DNA of 64,000 bases from Algiphilus aromaticivorans DG1253 (GTDB lineage: Bacteria; Pseudomonadota; Gammaproteobacteria; Nevskiales; Nevskiaceae), in the NCBI RefSeq assembly GCF_000733765.1, contig NZ_JPOG01000001.1, positions 3,358,501 to 3,422,500 on the forward strand, read 5' to 3'. The position numbers were made by a program, and so were the translations under genes. Under the pieces are notes generated by a model. It worked only from the letters and a program-made list of their open reading frames with translations, did no database searches and was not told where the DNA came from. Of this stretch, positions 24,801 to 34,383 are shown piece by piece. The first letter of the stretch is position 1, and the number at the start of each line of letters is the position of its first letter.

Positions 24801-27350
24801 TTAGTAGAGCGCGTCCAGCGCGGAACCGCCAGGTTCGCTGCTGGTGGCATGTTCCATGTCCGGCAACCGCTCTTCGGGCAGCGTCTCGAAGACTACCGAC
24901 TCGGCATCCGGGTGTGCGATGAGACCGCTGTCCGCGTCGATGCGCACGTCGATCAGGCCCTCAGGTCGCGGCATGAAGCCTTGCGGAACGCCTTCCAGAG
25001 CGACGTTCATGAAATCGATCCATACCGGCAGTGCCGCGCGTGAGCCGCCTTCGCCGCGTCCTAGCCGGCGCGGTTGATCGTGGCCGATCCAGACCGCCGC
25101 CGCGAGTTCGCGCTGGATGCCGACGAACCAGGCGTCGGCCTCGTCGTTGGTCGTTCCCGTCTTGCCCGCGATGTCGCTGCGCCCCAGCCGTGTGGCGCGG
25201 GCGCCGGTGCCCCGGCGCGTGACGTCGCGCATCATGTCGGCCGTCATCCAGGCGACGCGTTCGTTGACGGTGCGCGGTAGGCAACCCGGCACTTCCAGTG
25301 GTGCGGGAGGTAGCGCCCCCTCGGCCTTGCGCCGTTCGCTGGGCAGCGCCGCACTGGTGGGCACCGGCATGCTGATGGTGGCAGGGACGAGATCCTCCGC
25401 CTCGCCTTCCGCTTCGTCTTCGGTGGCGTCCTGCGCGCGCGTGGCCTCGTACTCGAAAGTCGCCGGCAGCGGGTTGTCGCACAGTGGCGGAATCGGCGTA
25501 ACGATGGGGCGGGCGTTCTCCTCGGCGCGGTCGATGCGCGCGATGAAGTAGGGGTCCACCAGGTGGCCGCCGTTGGCGAAAGTGGCGAAGGCGCGGGACA
25601 TTTCCAGCGGCGTGAAGACTGGGCTGCCCAGCGCCAGCGATAGATTGTTCGGCATGCGTTCCAGCGGTAGGCCGAATCGTGTGGCGTAGTTGCGCCCGAC
25701 CTCTACCCCGATGCTGCGCAACAGCTTGATGGAAATGATGTTGCGCGAGTGCACCAGCGCCTCGCGCAGGCGTGTCGGCCCGTGGAAGCGGCCGCTGTAG
25801 TTGCGAGGGCGCCACTTCGCCTCCAGCGCGTAGTCCTCCATGACGATAGGGGCGTCGATGAGCACCGAGGCCGGGGTAAATCCCTGATCGAGGGCCGCAG
25901 CGTAGATGATCGGCTTGATGGCGCTGCCCGGCTGTCGTTCGGCCTGGATGGCGCGATTGAAGCGGCCATCGAAGAAGTCGTAGCCGCCGACCAGTGCGGT
26001 GATGGCGCCGCTGTCGGGCCGCATGGCTACGACTGCACCCTGAGCGATGGGCTCGGCCGCGAGTCGCCAGTCGGCTTGCTCGGGGTCGACTTCGGCTTCA
26101 TCTCCCTCGCCATCCCGGTTTTCGAGATAGACGAGGGCGCCGCGAGTCAGTCGGGTGTCGCCCAGCTCGGCCCAGTCGTAGTCCTCGGGCGTGAGGCGTG
26201 CGCGATCGCCGGTAGCCAGTGTCAGCTGCATGCCTTCTGCATCGTGTGAAAGCACGACGGCGCGGGTCAGCCCGGCCAGGCGCGGCAGCTCGTTGATGCC
26301 GGTGATCACGGCCTCCGCGAGCGGCTCGCCGCCCAGCTCATCGCGTACTGTCTCGGCGATCATCGGGCGATTCGTCCGGTAGCCCTGGCGTGCGCTGTGC
26401 TCGCGCAGATGCCGGCGCAGCGCGTTGGTGGCGGCCTTCTGCTGGCGGCTGTCGATGGTCGTGGTGACACGGTAGCCGTCGGTGTACGCGGCATCGCCGT
26501 AGCGGTCGATCATCTCCTGGCGCACCATCTCGGCGACGAAATGCGCATCGACGTCGACATCGGCGCGCTCGGGGTTGGCGATCACCGGCTCGGCACGCGC
26601 GCGCTGCAGCGCCGCATCGTCGATGTAGCCGAGATCGTGCATGCGCCCCAGCACGTAGTCGCGCCGCTCGAGTGCGCGCTCCGGATCGTTGACCGGATTG
26701 TCGCGCGAGGGGGCCTTGGGCAGCCCGGCCAGCACTGCCATCTGGGAGACGCTGAGCTCCGCCACCGGCTGGCCGAAGTAGACCTTGGCGGCGGCGCCGA
26801 CGCCGTAGGCGCGCTCACCGAGGTAGATCTTGTTGAGATAGCTCTCCAGGATCTGTTCCTTGGACAGCACCTCTTCCATACGCAGCGCCAGGAAGATCTC
26901 GCGGATCTTGCGCTCGTAGGTGCGCTCGCGCGTAAGGAAGAAGTTGCGCGCGAGCTGCATCGTGATCGTGCTTCCGCCCTGGCTGCGCTCACCGGTCAGC
27001 ATCAGATTGATGCCGGCGCGCAGGATTCCCTGCCAGTCGACGCCCGGATGCTCGAAGAAGCGCGCGTCCTCGGCAGCGATGAAGGCTTCAATAAGCGGCT
27101 TCGGAAGCTCCGCATAGTCCAGCGGATCACGCCGCTCGGCGCCGAACTCGCCGATAAGCTTCCCATCGCGCGTATAGATGCGCAGCGGCACCTGCAAAGG
27201 GAGCTCCTGCACGGCCTCGACCGAGGGCAGATCGCCTTCGTAGATTTTCTTGGCGACGAAGAAGCCCGCAGTGGCCAGCGCGGCCCCCGCCGCGAGGACG
27301 ACGATCAGCACAAAGCCCGTGCGCAGGGCGATTCTGGAGGCGAGAGACAT
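24801..27350 (-). CDS. mrcA: Penicillin-binding protein 1A (bifunctional transglycosylase/transpeptidase)
   Basis: Class A PBP that polymerises and cross-links peptidoglycan in the periplasm, 849 residues. A membrane anchor lies at about 10-32, and the GT51 domain about 55-240 with catalytic E94 (AAEDARFFEHPG) and the QGGSTITMQLARN motif. An OB-like insert is followed by the transpeptidase domain with S473-K476 (SAIK), S532-R533-N534 and K727-T728-G729. A Glu/Asp-rich loop (about 637-650) lies before the last motif. The gene is divergent from pilM, the conserved mrcA (ponA) | pilMNOPQ arrangement of gammaproteobacteria. Confidence 0.97.
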   Translation of the reverse strand: MSLASRIALRTGFVLIVVLAAGAALATAGFFVAKKIYEGDLPSVEAVQELPLQVPLRIYTRDGKLIGEFGAERRDPLDYAELPKPLIEAFIAAEDARFFEHPGVDWQGILRAGINLMLTGERSQGGSTITMQLARNFFLTRERTYERKIREIFLALRMEEVLSKEQILESYLNKIYLGERAYGVGAAAKVYFGQPVAELSVSQMAVLAGLPKAPSRDNPVNDPERALERRDYVLGRMHDLGYIDDAALQRARAEPVIANPERADVDVDAHFVAEMVRQEMIDRYGDAAYTDGYRVTTTIDSRQQKAATNALRRHLREHSARQGYRTNRPMIAETVRDELGGEPLAEAVITGINELPRLAGLTRAVVLSHDAEGMQLTLATGDRARLTPEDYDWAELGDTRLTRGALVYLENRDGEGDEAEVDPEQADWRLAAEPIAQGAVVAMRPDSGAITALVGGYDFFDGRFNRAIQAERQPGSAIKPIIYAAALDQGFTPASVLIDAPIVMEDYALEAKWRPRNYSGRFHGPTRLREALVHSRNIISIKLLRSIGVEVGRNYATRFGLPLERMPNNLSLALGSPVFTPLEMSRAFATFANGGHLVDPYFIARIDRAEENARPIVTPIPPLCDNPLPATFEYEATRAQDATEDEAEGEAEDLVPATISMPVPTSAALPSERRKAEGALPPAPLEVPGCLPRTVNERVAWMTADMMRDVTRRGTGARATRLGRSDIAGKTGTTNDEADAWFVGIQRELAAAVWIGHDQPRRLGRGEGGSRAALPVWIDFMNVALEGVPQGFMPRPEGLIDVRIDADSGLIAHPDAESVVFETLPEERLPDMEHATSSEPGGSALDALY

Positions 27351-27451
27351 GAGAAAGGCAGGCGGACCGAAAGCGACAGAGAGCGTAGCAGTGGCGCTAT
27401 GCGCTGCCGCATGGCGCTTACATATCAGGGGCTTGGGTGAAGAATCTAGTG

Positions 27452-27479
27452 TTGCATCCGAGCTTCACCGCGTTATATT
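27452..27479 (+). promoter_or_regulatory. Candidate sigma-70 promoter for the pil operon
   Basis: TTGCAT (27452-27457), a 16-base spacer and TATATT (27474-27479) lie in the 193-base mrcA-pilM gap, 64 bases before pilM. Boxes match consensus at four and five positions. Confidence 0.45.
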
Positions 27480-27543
27480 AGCGGACACAGGCCGATGCAG
27501 CCGGGGGGAGGAGCTGCGCGGTCGCCACGCGAGCGGTGCCTAG

Positions 27544-28629
27544 ATGGGAGTGATGCCGAGGCTGTTCGGGCGCAGGAGCCAGCCACTGGTTGGCGTGGAT
27601 ATTTCCGCGTCCGCCATCAAGCTGGTGGAGCTGTCCGGTGACGAAGACGACCCGCAGGTCGTCGCCTTCGCGGTGGAGCCTTTACCTGAGGGCGCCATCA
27701 TTGATCGACAGATCAGTGATCCCGATGCCTTGGCCAGCGCCCTCAAGCGCACGCTGTCGCGCGCCGGTACGAAGACGCGGCGCGTCGCCCTGGCCGTACC
27801 GGGCGCCTCGGTGATTTCCAAGGTCATCACCATGCCGGCCTCGCTCTCCGAGAACGATATGGAAGAGCAGATCGCCGTCGAGGCTGATCAGTACATTCCC
27901 TATCCGGTCGCCGAGGTCAGCCTGGACTTCGAGGTCATCGGCCCTTCGGAGAATGACCCTGACGCAGTGGACGTATTGCTGGCCGCCTGCCGTCGCGAGC
28001 ACGTCGAGGCGCTGACCCAGGTTCTGGAGCTGGCCGAACTCGAGCCCGCCGTCGTCGACGCCGAACCCTTCGTGCTGGAGAACGCCTGCGACTATCTGCG
28101 TCGCCAGATGCCGGCGGAAGGCAGCGGCCATACCGTGGCGGTGATCGACATCGGCAACAGCGCCACGCATGTCAACGTGCTGCACGATGGCGACAGCGTC
28201 TTCTCGCGCGAACACAGCGTCGGTGGCCGCAACCTGACCGAGGAGATCATGCGCGCCTACGGCATGGACCTGGCGGAGGCGGCGCAGGCGAAGAAGGAGA
28301 ACGCGCTGCCCGAGGACTATCGCGAATCGATCCTGATTCCCTTCTTCGACGAAGTCGCTCAGCTCGTGGATCGCAGCTTCCAGATGTTCTTTGCCTCGGG
28401 GCGTGTCAGCCAGCACATCGACCAGCTGCTGATCGCCGGTGGCTCGGCTTATCTGGAAGGCATCGTCGAGCATCTCGGCCAGCGCCTGCAGATCCCCGCC
28501 GAGCGCGCACGCCCGCTGACCGGCATGAAGGTGGCCCTGCGCAGCCGCTCCGCGAATCTGGAACGCAACGAGAGCGCGCTGCTGCTCGCCCTCGGTCTGG
28601 CCTCCCGAACCTTTGACCCGGTGCGCTAG
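27544..28629 (+). CDS. pilM: Type IV pilus assembly protein PilM
   Basis: Cytoplasmic actin-like protein that binds the N-terminal tail of PilN at the inner membrane, part of the alignment complex. 361 residues with the ATPase folds GVDISASAIKLVEL (about 19-32) and the later phosphate loop VIDIGNSATHVNV (about 200-212); IAGGSAYLEGI is the adenosine motif. Start is ATG 27544 or ATG 27553, three residues later; neither has a well-placed ribosome site, though GGGAG overlaps the two. It heads the pilMNOPQ operon. Confidence 0.96.
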   Translation: MGVMPRLFGRRSQPLVGVDISASAIKLVELSGDEDDPQVVAFAVEPLPEGAIIDRQISDPDALASALKRTLSRAGTKTRRVALAVPGASVISKVITMPASLSENDMEEQIAVEADQYIPYPVAEVSLDFEVIGPSENDPDAVDVLLAACRREHVEALTQVLELAELEPAVVDAEPFVLENACDYLRRQMPAEGSGHTVAVIDIGNSATHVNVLHDGDSVFSREHSVGGRNLTEEIMRAYGMDLAEAAQAKKENALPEDYRESILIPFFDEVAQLVDRSFQMFFASGRVSQHIDQLLIAGGSAYLEGIVEHLGQRLQIPAERARPLTGMKVALRSRSANLERNESALLLALGLASRTFDPVR

Positions 28630-28632
28630 CCT

Positions 28633-29220
28633 ATGGCCACGCACATCAATCTTCTGGATTGGCGCACCGCGCGTCGCGAGCGCCGGCTCCAGGAATTCAA
28701 GAAGCAGATGATCGGTGCAGCCGTCCTCGGTGGCGCCGTCGCCTTGCTGTGGTGGATGCACGCCGGCTCGGTGCTCTCCGATCAGCAGGCGCGCAACAAT
28801 CTGCTGCGTAGCGAGATCCAGCGGCTCGACCAGGAAATCAAGGAGATCTCGCAGCTCGAACAGGTCCAGCAGAATCTGTTGGCGCGCATGGAGGTCATCG
28901 ATTCGCTGCAGGCTTCGCGTTCGGCGACCGTGCATTTCTTCGATCAGCTCGTGGAGACCCTCCCCGACGGCGTGCATTTGCAGAGACTTCAGCAGAACGA
29001 TCAGGAAGTCACGATCGAGGGCATCGCCGAGTCGAACGCGCGCGTATCGAGCTACATGAAGAATCTGGACACGTCACGCTGGTTCGACAACCCGCGCCTG
29101 GTGGTCATCCGCAGCAACCAGCGCGAGAACGATCGAGTGCGCCAGTCCCAGTTCACGCTGCGGGTGCAGGTACTGCGCGATCCGCAGAGCGCGAATGAGG
29201 AGGGCGACGATGCAGATTGA
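28633..29220 (+). CDS. pilN: Type IV pilus assembly protein PilN
   Basis: Inner-membrane bitopic protein of the pilus alignment complex, 195 residues. The short cytoplasmic tail contains the PilM-binding sequence INLLDWRTARRERR (about 5-18), then a membrane helix (about 29-45), a coiled coil near 52-85 and a periplasmic ferredoxin-like domain. Three bases separate it from pilM, and its 3' end overlaps pilO by 11 bases. Confidence 0.95.
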   Translation: MATHINLLDWRTARRERRLQEFKKQMIGAAVLGGAVALLWWMHAGSVLSDQQARNNLLRSEIQRLDQEIKEISQLEQVQQNLLARMEVIDSLQASRSATVHFFDQLVETLPDGVHLQRLQQNDQEVTIEGIAESNARVSSYMKNLDTSRWFDNPRLVVIRSNQRENDRVRQSQFTLRVQVLRDPQSANEEGDDAD

Positions 29221-29878
29221 TCTGCGCCGCCGTTTCGAGGAGCTGCAGGGCCTGGATCTGCAGAATCCGGGCAGCTGGCCGGATTGGGTGCGGACAGCCG
29301 CCGCCGTGCTGCTGGCCACGGTGCTGATCGCCGGTAGCTACTGGTACCTCATCAAGGATCGCTACGTCGAGGCCGAGCGCGCCGCGCGTACCGAGCAGGA
29401 GCTGCGTAGCGAATTCGAGACCAAGCAGCGCCGCGCTGCCGCCCTCGACGCCTACCGCGCCCGCCTTGAGCAAATGGAACGCGACTTCGGCGCCATGCTG
29501 CGTCAGCTGCCCGGCAAGGCCGAGGTCGCGAACCTGCTCAATGACATTTCGCGCACGCGCAGCGCCAACAATCTGGACGAGGAGATCTTCGAGCCGCAGT
29601 CGGAGATCGTGCGTGACTTCTACGCCGAGCTGCCGAATCGCATCGTCGTCGTCGGCACCTTCCACGACATGGCGCGCTTCGTCTCGGATATCGCTGAGCT
29701 GTCGCGCATCGTGACCATCGAACAGGTGGAGATCTCGCGCACCGGTGGTGGCGGTGGCAACGACAGCGATGCGCCCACCGAGTTGCGCATGTCGGCTACA
29801 GCCAAGACCTACCGCTACCTTGATGACGACGAACTCGCCGCGCAGCGCAGCAGCGGCGCGCGCAGGGGGCGGCGATGA
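29210..29878 (+). CDS. pilO: Type IV pilus assembly protein PilO
   Basis: Partner of PilN in the periplasmic alignment complex, 222 residues. Typical N-terminus DLRRRFEELQGLDLQNPGSW, a membrane helix at about 28-47, a coiled coil (about 50-90) and a C-terminal ferredoxin-like domain with the LPNRIVVVGTFHDMARFVSDIA segment split across residues 143-165. The ATG at 29210 lies inside the last codons of pilN and has a GGAGGG ribosome site at 29199-29204. pilP begins with an ATGA overlap. Confidence 0.95.
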   Translation: MQIDLRRRFEELQGLDLQNPGSWPDWVRTAAAVLLATVLIAGSYWYLIKDRYVEAERAARTEQELRSEFETKQRRAAALDAYRARLEQMERDFGAMLRQLPGKAEVANLLNDISRTRSANNLDEEIFEPQSEIVRDFYAELPNRIVVVGTFHDMARFVSDIAELSRIVTIEQVEISRTGGGGGNDSDAPTELRMSATAKTYRYLDDDELAAQRSSGARRGRR

Positions 29879-30378
29879 AGACGGCCCGACTGCTTCTGCC
29901 GCTCGCCGCGCTGTTTCTGGTGGCCTGCGACGACGGGCGTGAGGATCTGCGCGCCTATATCGACCGCATCAACGATCGGCCCGGGCGCGAGCTGGAACCG
30001 CTGCCCGAGCCGAAGCCTTACGAAAGCTTCGTCTATCGCGAGGCTGACCGCCGCGACCCCTTCGCACCGATTCGCCCCCAGCGCGAGGAGAGGCGTGGCG
30101 GGCTGCGCCCGGATCAGGACCGGCCGCGCGAGCCGCTGGAAGCCTATCCGCTGGACAGCCTGACGATGGTCGGCTTGATCGAGCGCGCGGGTACCCGTTT
30201 CGCGCTGCTCCGCGACCCAGAGAATAAGATTCACCGCGTATCCGTCGGCATGCACGCCGGCCAGAACTATGGCCGCATCACGGCCGTGACGCCCACCGAA
30301 ACGCAGCTCGTCGAGATCGTTCCCGATGGCTTCGGCGGCTGGACCGAGCGCCCGGCCACGATCCCGCTCGCCGAGTAG
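29875..30378 (+). CDS. pilP: Type IV pilus lipoprotein PilP
   Basis: Inner-membrane lipoprotein that links PilN/PilO to the PilQ secretin, 167 residues. Signal peptide with a lipobox ending VAC near residue 20, followed by Asp residues (DD) that suit inner-membrane retention. The conserved FVYREADRRDPFAP motif is near residue 51, and a compact beta domain follows (about 85-160). It overlaps the pilO stop by four bases and is followed by pilQ. Confidence 0.95.
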   Translation: MKTARLLLPLAALFLVACDDGREDLRAYIDRINDRPGRELEPLPEPKPYESFVYREADRRDPFAPIRPQREERRGGLRPDQDRPREPLEAYPLDSLTMVGLIERAGTRFALLRDPENKIHRVSVGMHAGQNYGRITAVTPTETQLVEIVPDGFGGWTERPATIPLAE

Positions 30379-30402
30379 AGAATCATGCAGGAGACCGATT
30401 CC

Positions 30403-32586
30403 ATGTCCGGACAACTCATCATGCGGCACTTGCGCCGGGGGGCAGGCGGCCTGCTGCTGGCCGTGCTCGCCACCGCCGCGCCCGCTCAGTCCGAGCGCAG
30501 CATCGAGGCGATCGATCACGTCGCCCTCGACACCAATAGCGTGCGCATCACCCTTACCTTCGACGGCCCGGCGCCCGAGCCGAAGAGCTTCTTCGTCGAG
30601 GAACCGGCGCGGCTGTCCATCGATCTGCCGAATACTCGTCTTGGCGATCTGGGCCGCGTGCACCGCATCAATGTCGGTGACACGCGCTCGCTGGCGCTGG
30701 CCGAGGCCAGCGACCGGACGCGTGCGGTGCTTGAGTTGACCGCCGCGTTGCCCTATCAGATCACACGCGATGCCAATCAGCTCAATATTCTCGTCAATGC
30801 CGGAGAGAATCGGCAGGCCGTAACGAAGCCGGCGGGAGAACAGACAGCCGGCGCCGGTGGCGCCGAGCCGACCCGCGAGGCGGCGAAGCAGAAAGACGCT
30901 CCCGCAGGTCCGGCGATCCGCAACATCGATTTCCGCCGCGGCGAAGACGGTGCTGGACGGGTCATCGTTGACCTCACCCGCGCAGATGTCCGCATCGACA
31001 GCAGTGAATCGGAAGGCCGCATCATTGCGCGCTTCCGGGATGCCCGCGCCTCGTCCGAGCGCTACGAGCGCCTCGACGTGCTGGATTTCGCCACCCCCGT
31101 CAAGAGCATCGCACTGCGTCCGGATGGCAGCGACAGTGAGCTGGTCGTCACGCCCATCGCCGACGCGCGCTATGAGCAGATCGCCTATCAGGCCGGTCGT
31201 CGCTACACCATCGAGCTGAAGCCGCTCAGCGAGGCGGAGGAACGTGAGCGCGACGTTGCCGAGCCGGTCTACGAAGGCGAGCGCATCTCGCTGAGTTTTC
31301 AGGATGTCGAGGTCCGCTCGCTGCTGCAGATCATTGCGGATGTCGCTGAAACCAATCTGGTCGTCTCCGACAGCGTCGACGGCAGTATGACGCTGCGCCT
31401 GGAGAATGTGCCCTGGGATCAGGCGCTGGACATCGTTCTGCGTCAGCGCGGGCTTGGTATGCAGGAGCGCGGCAACGTCATGATGATCGCGCCTAACAGC
31501 GAGATCACCGAGCGCGCCTCGCAGGAGCGCGCCGCCCGGCGCGCCCGTGAAGAGCTGTCGCCGCTGCGTACCGAGGTCATCCAGGTCAACTACTCGCGCG
31601 CCGGCGATCTCGCCGGAATCATCCGCGAGGCCTCCGAGCAGCGCGAGGGTGGCGGTAACTCCGAGAACGATGTGCGCGAATCCGAGCTGCTCAGCCGGCG
31701 CGGCAAGATTACCGTCGACGAGCGTACCAACTCGCTGATCGTGCAGGAGGCGCGCGACAATCTCGCCGCGATTCGCCGCCTTGTCCAGCGCCTGGACGTG
31801 CCGGTGCGCCAGGTGCTCATCGAATCGCGCATCGCTATCGTCAACGACGATTTCGAGAAGAACCTCGGCGTGCAGGCCGGCTTCACGAGCATTGGCACGA
31901 CGGGAGACGCCACGGTCGGCTTCAGCGGCTCGGGCAACGCCGCCAACACCGTAGTCAACGGCGGTGTTCCCGGCTTCGCCGATCGTCTGGGCGTGCGCCT
32001 GCCCATCGCCAGCCCCGCCGGCCAGTTTGGCGTTGCCGTGCTGGGTAGCGACTTCCTCGTCGATCTGGAGCTGTCGGCCATGCAGTCCGAAGGTCGCGGT
32101 GAGCTGGTCTCGACGCCGCGTGTCGTGACGGCCGACCGCAGCGAGGCGGTCATCAAGCAGGGCCTGCAGATTCCGATCACCACGCGCAGCCAGCAGGACG
32201 CCGAGTCGACCACTACGGAGTTCGTCGACGCGCTGCTTGAGCTGCGCGTCACGCCCGAGATCACTCCGGACGACGGCGTTTTCCTGAATTTGCTGGTGAC
32301 GCGCAATGAGCCCGATTTCACGCAGGTGAACGCCGACGGCAATCCGGCCATCGCCACGCGCGAAGTCGGCACGCGCGTTCTGGTGCGCACCGGTGAAACC
32401 CTTGTGCTCGGCGGTGCCTATGAGTCGGAAACCACCGAGACGGTGACCAAGGTGCCGTTGCTCGGCGATATACCGATCATCGGTCGGCTGTTCCGCAGCG
32501 ACTCGAGCATGAACAGTCAGCGCGAGCTGCTGGTCTTCGTGACGCCGAAGATCCTCAAGGAAGGCCTCGATATCGGCGGCGAGTGA
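30403..32586 (+). CDS. pilQ: Type IV pilus secretin PilQ
   Basis: Outer-membrane secretin through which the pilus emerges. A signal peptide is followed by two AMIN domains (about 30-265), an STN/N0 domain around ISLSFQDVEVRSLLQ, an N1 domain and the C-terminal secretin domain with VPLLGDIPIIGRLF. ATG 30403 is chosen over ATG 30385 because AGGAGA (30389-30394) is spaced eight bases from it; this gives 727 residues, the longer form 733. The gene ends the pil operon and is followed by a strong hairpin. Confidence 0.96.
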   Translation: MSGQLIMRHLRRGAGGLLLAVLATAAPAQSERSIEAIDHVALDTNSVRITLTFDGPAPEPKSFFVEEPARLSIDLPNTRLGDLGRVHRINVGDTRSLALAEASDRTRAVLELTAALPYQITRDANQLNILVNAGENRQAVTKPAGEQTAGAGGAEPTREAAKQKDAPAGPAIRNIDFRRGEDGAGRVIVDLTRADVRIDSSESEGRIIARFRDARASSERYERLDVLDFATPVKSIALRPDGSDSELVVTPIADARYEQIAYQAGRRYTIELKPLSEAEERERDVAEPVYEGERISLSFQDVEVRSLLQIIADVAETNLVVSDSVDGSMTLRLENVPWDQALDIVLRQRGLGMQERGNVMMIAPNSEITERASQERAARRAREELSPLRTEVIQVNYSRAGDLAGIIREASEQREGGGNSENDVRESELLSRRGKITVDERTNSLIVQEARDNLAAIRRLVQRLDVPVRQVLIESRIAIVNDDFEKNLGVQAGFTSIGTTGDATVGFSGSGNAANTVVNGGVPGFADRLGVRLPIASPAGQFGVAVLGSDFLVDLELSAMQSEGRGELVSTPRVVTADRSEAVIKQGLQIPITTRSQQDAESTTTEFVDALLELRVTPEITPDDGVFLNLLVTRNEPDFTQVNADGNPAIATREVGTRVLVRTGETLVLGGAYESETTETVTKVPLLGDIPIIGRLFRSDSSMNSQRELLVFVTPKILKEGLDIGGE

Positions 32587-32592
32587 TTCCGG

Positions 32593-32618
32593 GGCCGGTC
32601 GCCGACTGGCGACCGGCC
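32593..32618 (+). terminator. Strong hairpin after pilQ
   Basis: GGCCGGTCGCC, loop GACT and GGCGACCGGCC make a perfect 11-bp stem seven bases after the pilQ stop. It lacks a T-run, so it may be a pause or RNA-processing site rather than a full terminator. Confidence 0.55.
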
Positions 32619-32625
32619 GGGCCGA

Positions 32626-32631
32626 TATACT
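32626..32631 (+). promoter_or_regulatory. Candidate -10 box for aroK
   Basis: TATACT (5 of 6 to consensus) lies 40 bases before the aroK GTG and just past the pilQ hairpin. No good -35 is seen, because that position falls in the hairpin. Confidence 0.3.
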
Positions 32632-32671
32632 GCGCCCCCCTTGTATCGGGGAAGCTTGCTTCCCGCCTACC

Positions 32672-33268
32672 GTGAGCGTTCGCCCGCCCTTCAGGCTCCT
32701 GCAGCGACGCCGGCCGCGCAGCGAGCGGCCCGCCGCTCCCGCGTGCAGTGGCCGCATCTTCCTCGTCGGGCCCATGGGGTCCGGCAAGACGACGCTGGGC
32801 CGTCGACTCGCTTCGCTGCTGGGTATGGATTTCGTCGACAGCGACCACGAGATCGAGCGTCGTACCGGTGTCGATATCCCCTTCATCTTCGAGAAGGAGG
32901 GGGAGGCCGGCTTCCGGCGGCGCGAGCACGACATCCTCCAGGAACTTGCCGGCCGCGATGGCGTCGTGGTCGCCACTGGCGGCGGCGCGGTGCTGGACGC
33001 CGCGACGCGCGCTCGATTGCAGAAGGCCGGCCACGTCATCTATCTGCACGCCAGCGTCGACCAGCAGCTGCGCCGTACCGCGCGCAGCCGCCACCGCCCG
33101 CTGTTGCGCTCCGGCGACCGTCGCGCCATCCTCGCGCGGCTGCTCGCCGAGCGCGATCCGCTCTACCGCGAGACGGCTCACCGTATCGTTGCCACGGACG
33201 GGCGCAACACGCGCGCGCTCGCCCACGAGATCCATCGCAGCCTTATGCAGGAGAAGTCCGCGCCGTGA
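32672..33268 (+). CDS. aroK: Shikimate kinase
   Basis: Phosphorylates shikimate at the 3-position with ATP. The P-loop is GPMGSGKT (33-40), followed by D56-S57-D58 for magnesium and shikimate binding and GGGAVLD near 102-108; the lid arginine is in RHRPLL. The start at GTG 32672 is the only usable start upstream of the P-loop, and gives an N-terminal extension of about 27 basic residues compared with E. coli AroK. The stop overlaps the GTG start of aroB (GTGA). Confidence 0.94.
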   Translation: MSVRPPFRLLQRRRPRSERPAAPACSGRIFLVGPMGSGKTTLGRRLASLLGMDFVDSDHEIERRTGVDIPFIFEKEGEAGFRRREHDILQELAGRDGVVVATGGGAVLDAATRARLQKAGHVIYLHASVDQQLRRTARSRHRPLLRSGDRRAILARLLAERDPLYRETAHRIVATDGRNTRALAHEIHRSLMQEKSAP

Positions 33269-34383
33269 CCGCAACCGCCCGACGTCTGCCCCCTCGTCAG
33301 CTGCAGGTCGAGCTGGGCGCGCGCACTTATCCCATCCGCATTGGTAGCGGGCTGATCGCCGACGCGGGTGCCTGGCGCGAGCTGCACGACCGCCCCGTGC
33401 GCCTGCTCAGCGACGAGGAAGTGGCGCGGCATTGGCTGAAGTCGGTGGTCGCGCAGCGCGACATCGCCCCGGAGCACACGCGCATCGTGCCGTCGGGCGA
33501 GGGCACCAAGACCATGCAGCAGGTGGAGGCCTGCCTCGACTGGCTGCTGGAGACGCGGATGCCGCGCGACGGCGTGCTGATTGCCCTCGGCGGCGGTGTT
33601 ATCGGCGATCTTGCCGGTTTCGTGGCGGCGATCTATCAGCGCGGCATCGATTTCGTGCAGGTGCCGACGACGCTGCTGGCGCAGGTCGACTCCAGCGTCG
33701 GCGGCAAGACCGGCGTCAATCATGCGCTTGGCAAGAATCTCATCGGTGCCTTTCACCAGCCGCGGCTGGTGCTGGCCGACTGCGAGACACTTTCCACCTT
33801 GCCCGCCCGCGAGCTCAGCGCGGGTCTTGCCGAAGTCATCAAGTACGGCATGCTGGGCGACGCGGACTTCTTTGCCTGGTTGGAGGACAACATGGCCAAG
33901 CTGCGCGCCCTGGATGCGCAGCGTGTCATGGACGTCATCGAGCGCTGCTGCACGATGAAGGCTCAGGTCGTGGTTGCCGATGAACGAGAATCCGGGCGTC
34001 GCGCCCTGCTCAACCTGGGCCACACTTTCGCCCACGCCATCGAGACCCACACTGAATACGCGCGCTATTTGCATGGCGAGGCGGTGGGTATCGGCCTGGT
34101 CATGGCTGCAGGGCTGTCGCGCCGGCTGGGCTGGCTGAGCGCGAGCGAGGTCGAGCGCGTGCAGGCATTGGTGGCAGCCGCCGGTTTGCCCAGCACCGTC
34201 CCGGAGGACATGACACCGGCGGATTTCATGCGCCACATGGCACACGACAAGAAGGTGGTTTCCGGCCGGCTTCGCTTCGTGCTGCTGCGGCGGCTGGGCG
34301 AGGCGCTGGTCACCGGCGATGTGCCGGCGGAGCAGCTTTCGCGGCTGCTGGCCGAGTACTGCACGGCGACGGATTCGGCCTGA
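33265..34383 (+). CDS. aroB: 3-dehydroquinate synthase
   Basis: Converts DAHP to 3-dehydroquinate, second step of the shikimate pathway, using NAD and zinc. Seen are GEGTKT (about 76-81), GGGVIGDLAGFVA (about 112-124), DSSVGGKTGVNH and the zinc ligands in GLAEVIKYG, NLGHTFAHAIE and HGEAVGIG. The GTG at 33265 overlaps the aroK stop and has GGAGAA upstream, giving 372 residues; the open frame to its left is non-coding. The stop overlaps the dgt ATG (TGATG). Confidence 0.96.
   Translation: MTATARRLPPRQLQVELGARTYPIRIGSGLIADAGAWRELHDRPVRLLSDEEVARHWLKSVVAQRDIAPEHTRIVPSGEGTKTMQQVEACLDWLLETRMPRDGVLIALGGGVIGDLAGFVAAIYQRGIDFVQVPTTLLAQVDSSVGGKTGVNHALGKNLIGAFHQPRLVLADCETLSTLPARELSAGLAEVIKYGMLGDADFFAWLEDNMAKLRALDAQRVMDVIERCCTMKAQVVVADERESGRRALLNLGHTFAHAIETHTEYARYLHGEAVGIGLVMAAGLSRRLGWLSASEVERVQALVAAAGLPSTVPEDMTPADFMRHMAHDKKVVSGRLRFVLLRRLGEALVTGDVPAEQLSRLLAEYCTATDSA

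Noticed and set aside
29815-33039. Open frame of 1074 codons on the minus strand across pilP, pilQ and aroK
   Set aside because: Lies opposite several recognised genes; composition is that of a shadow frame.
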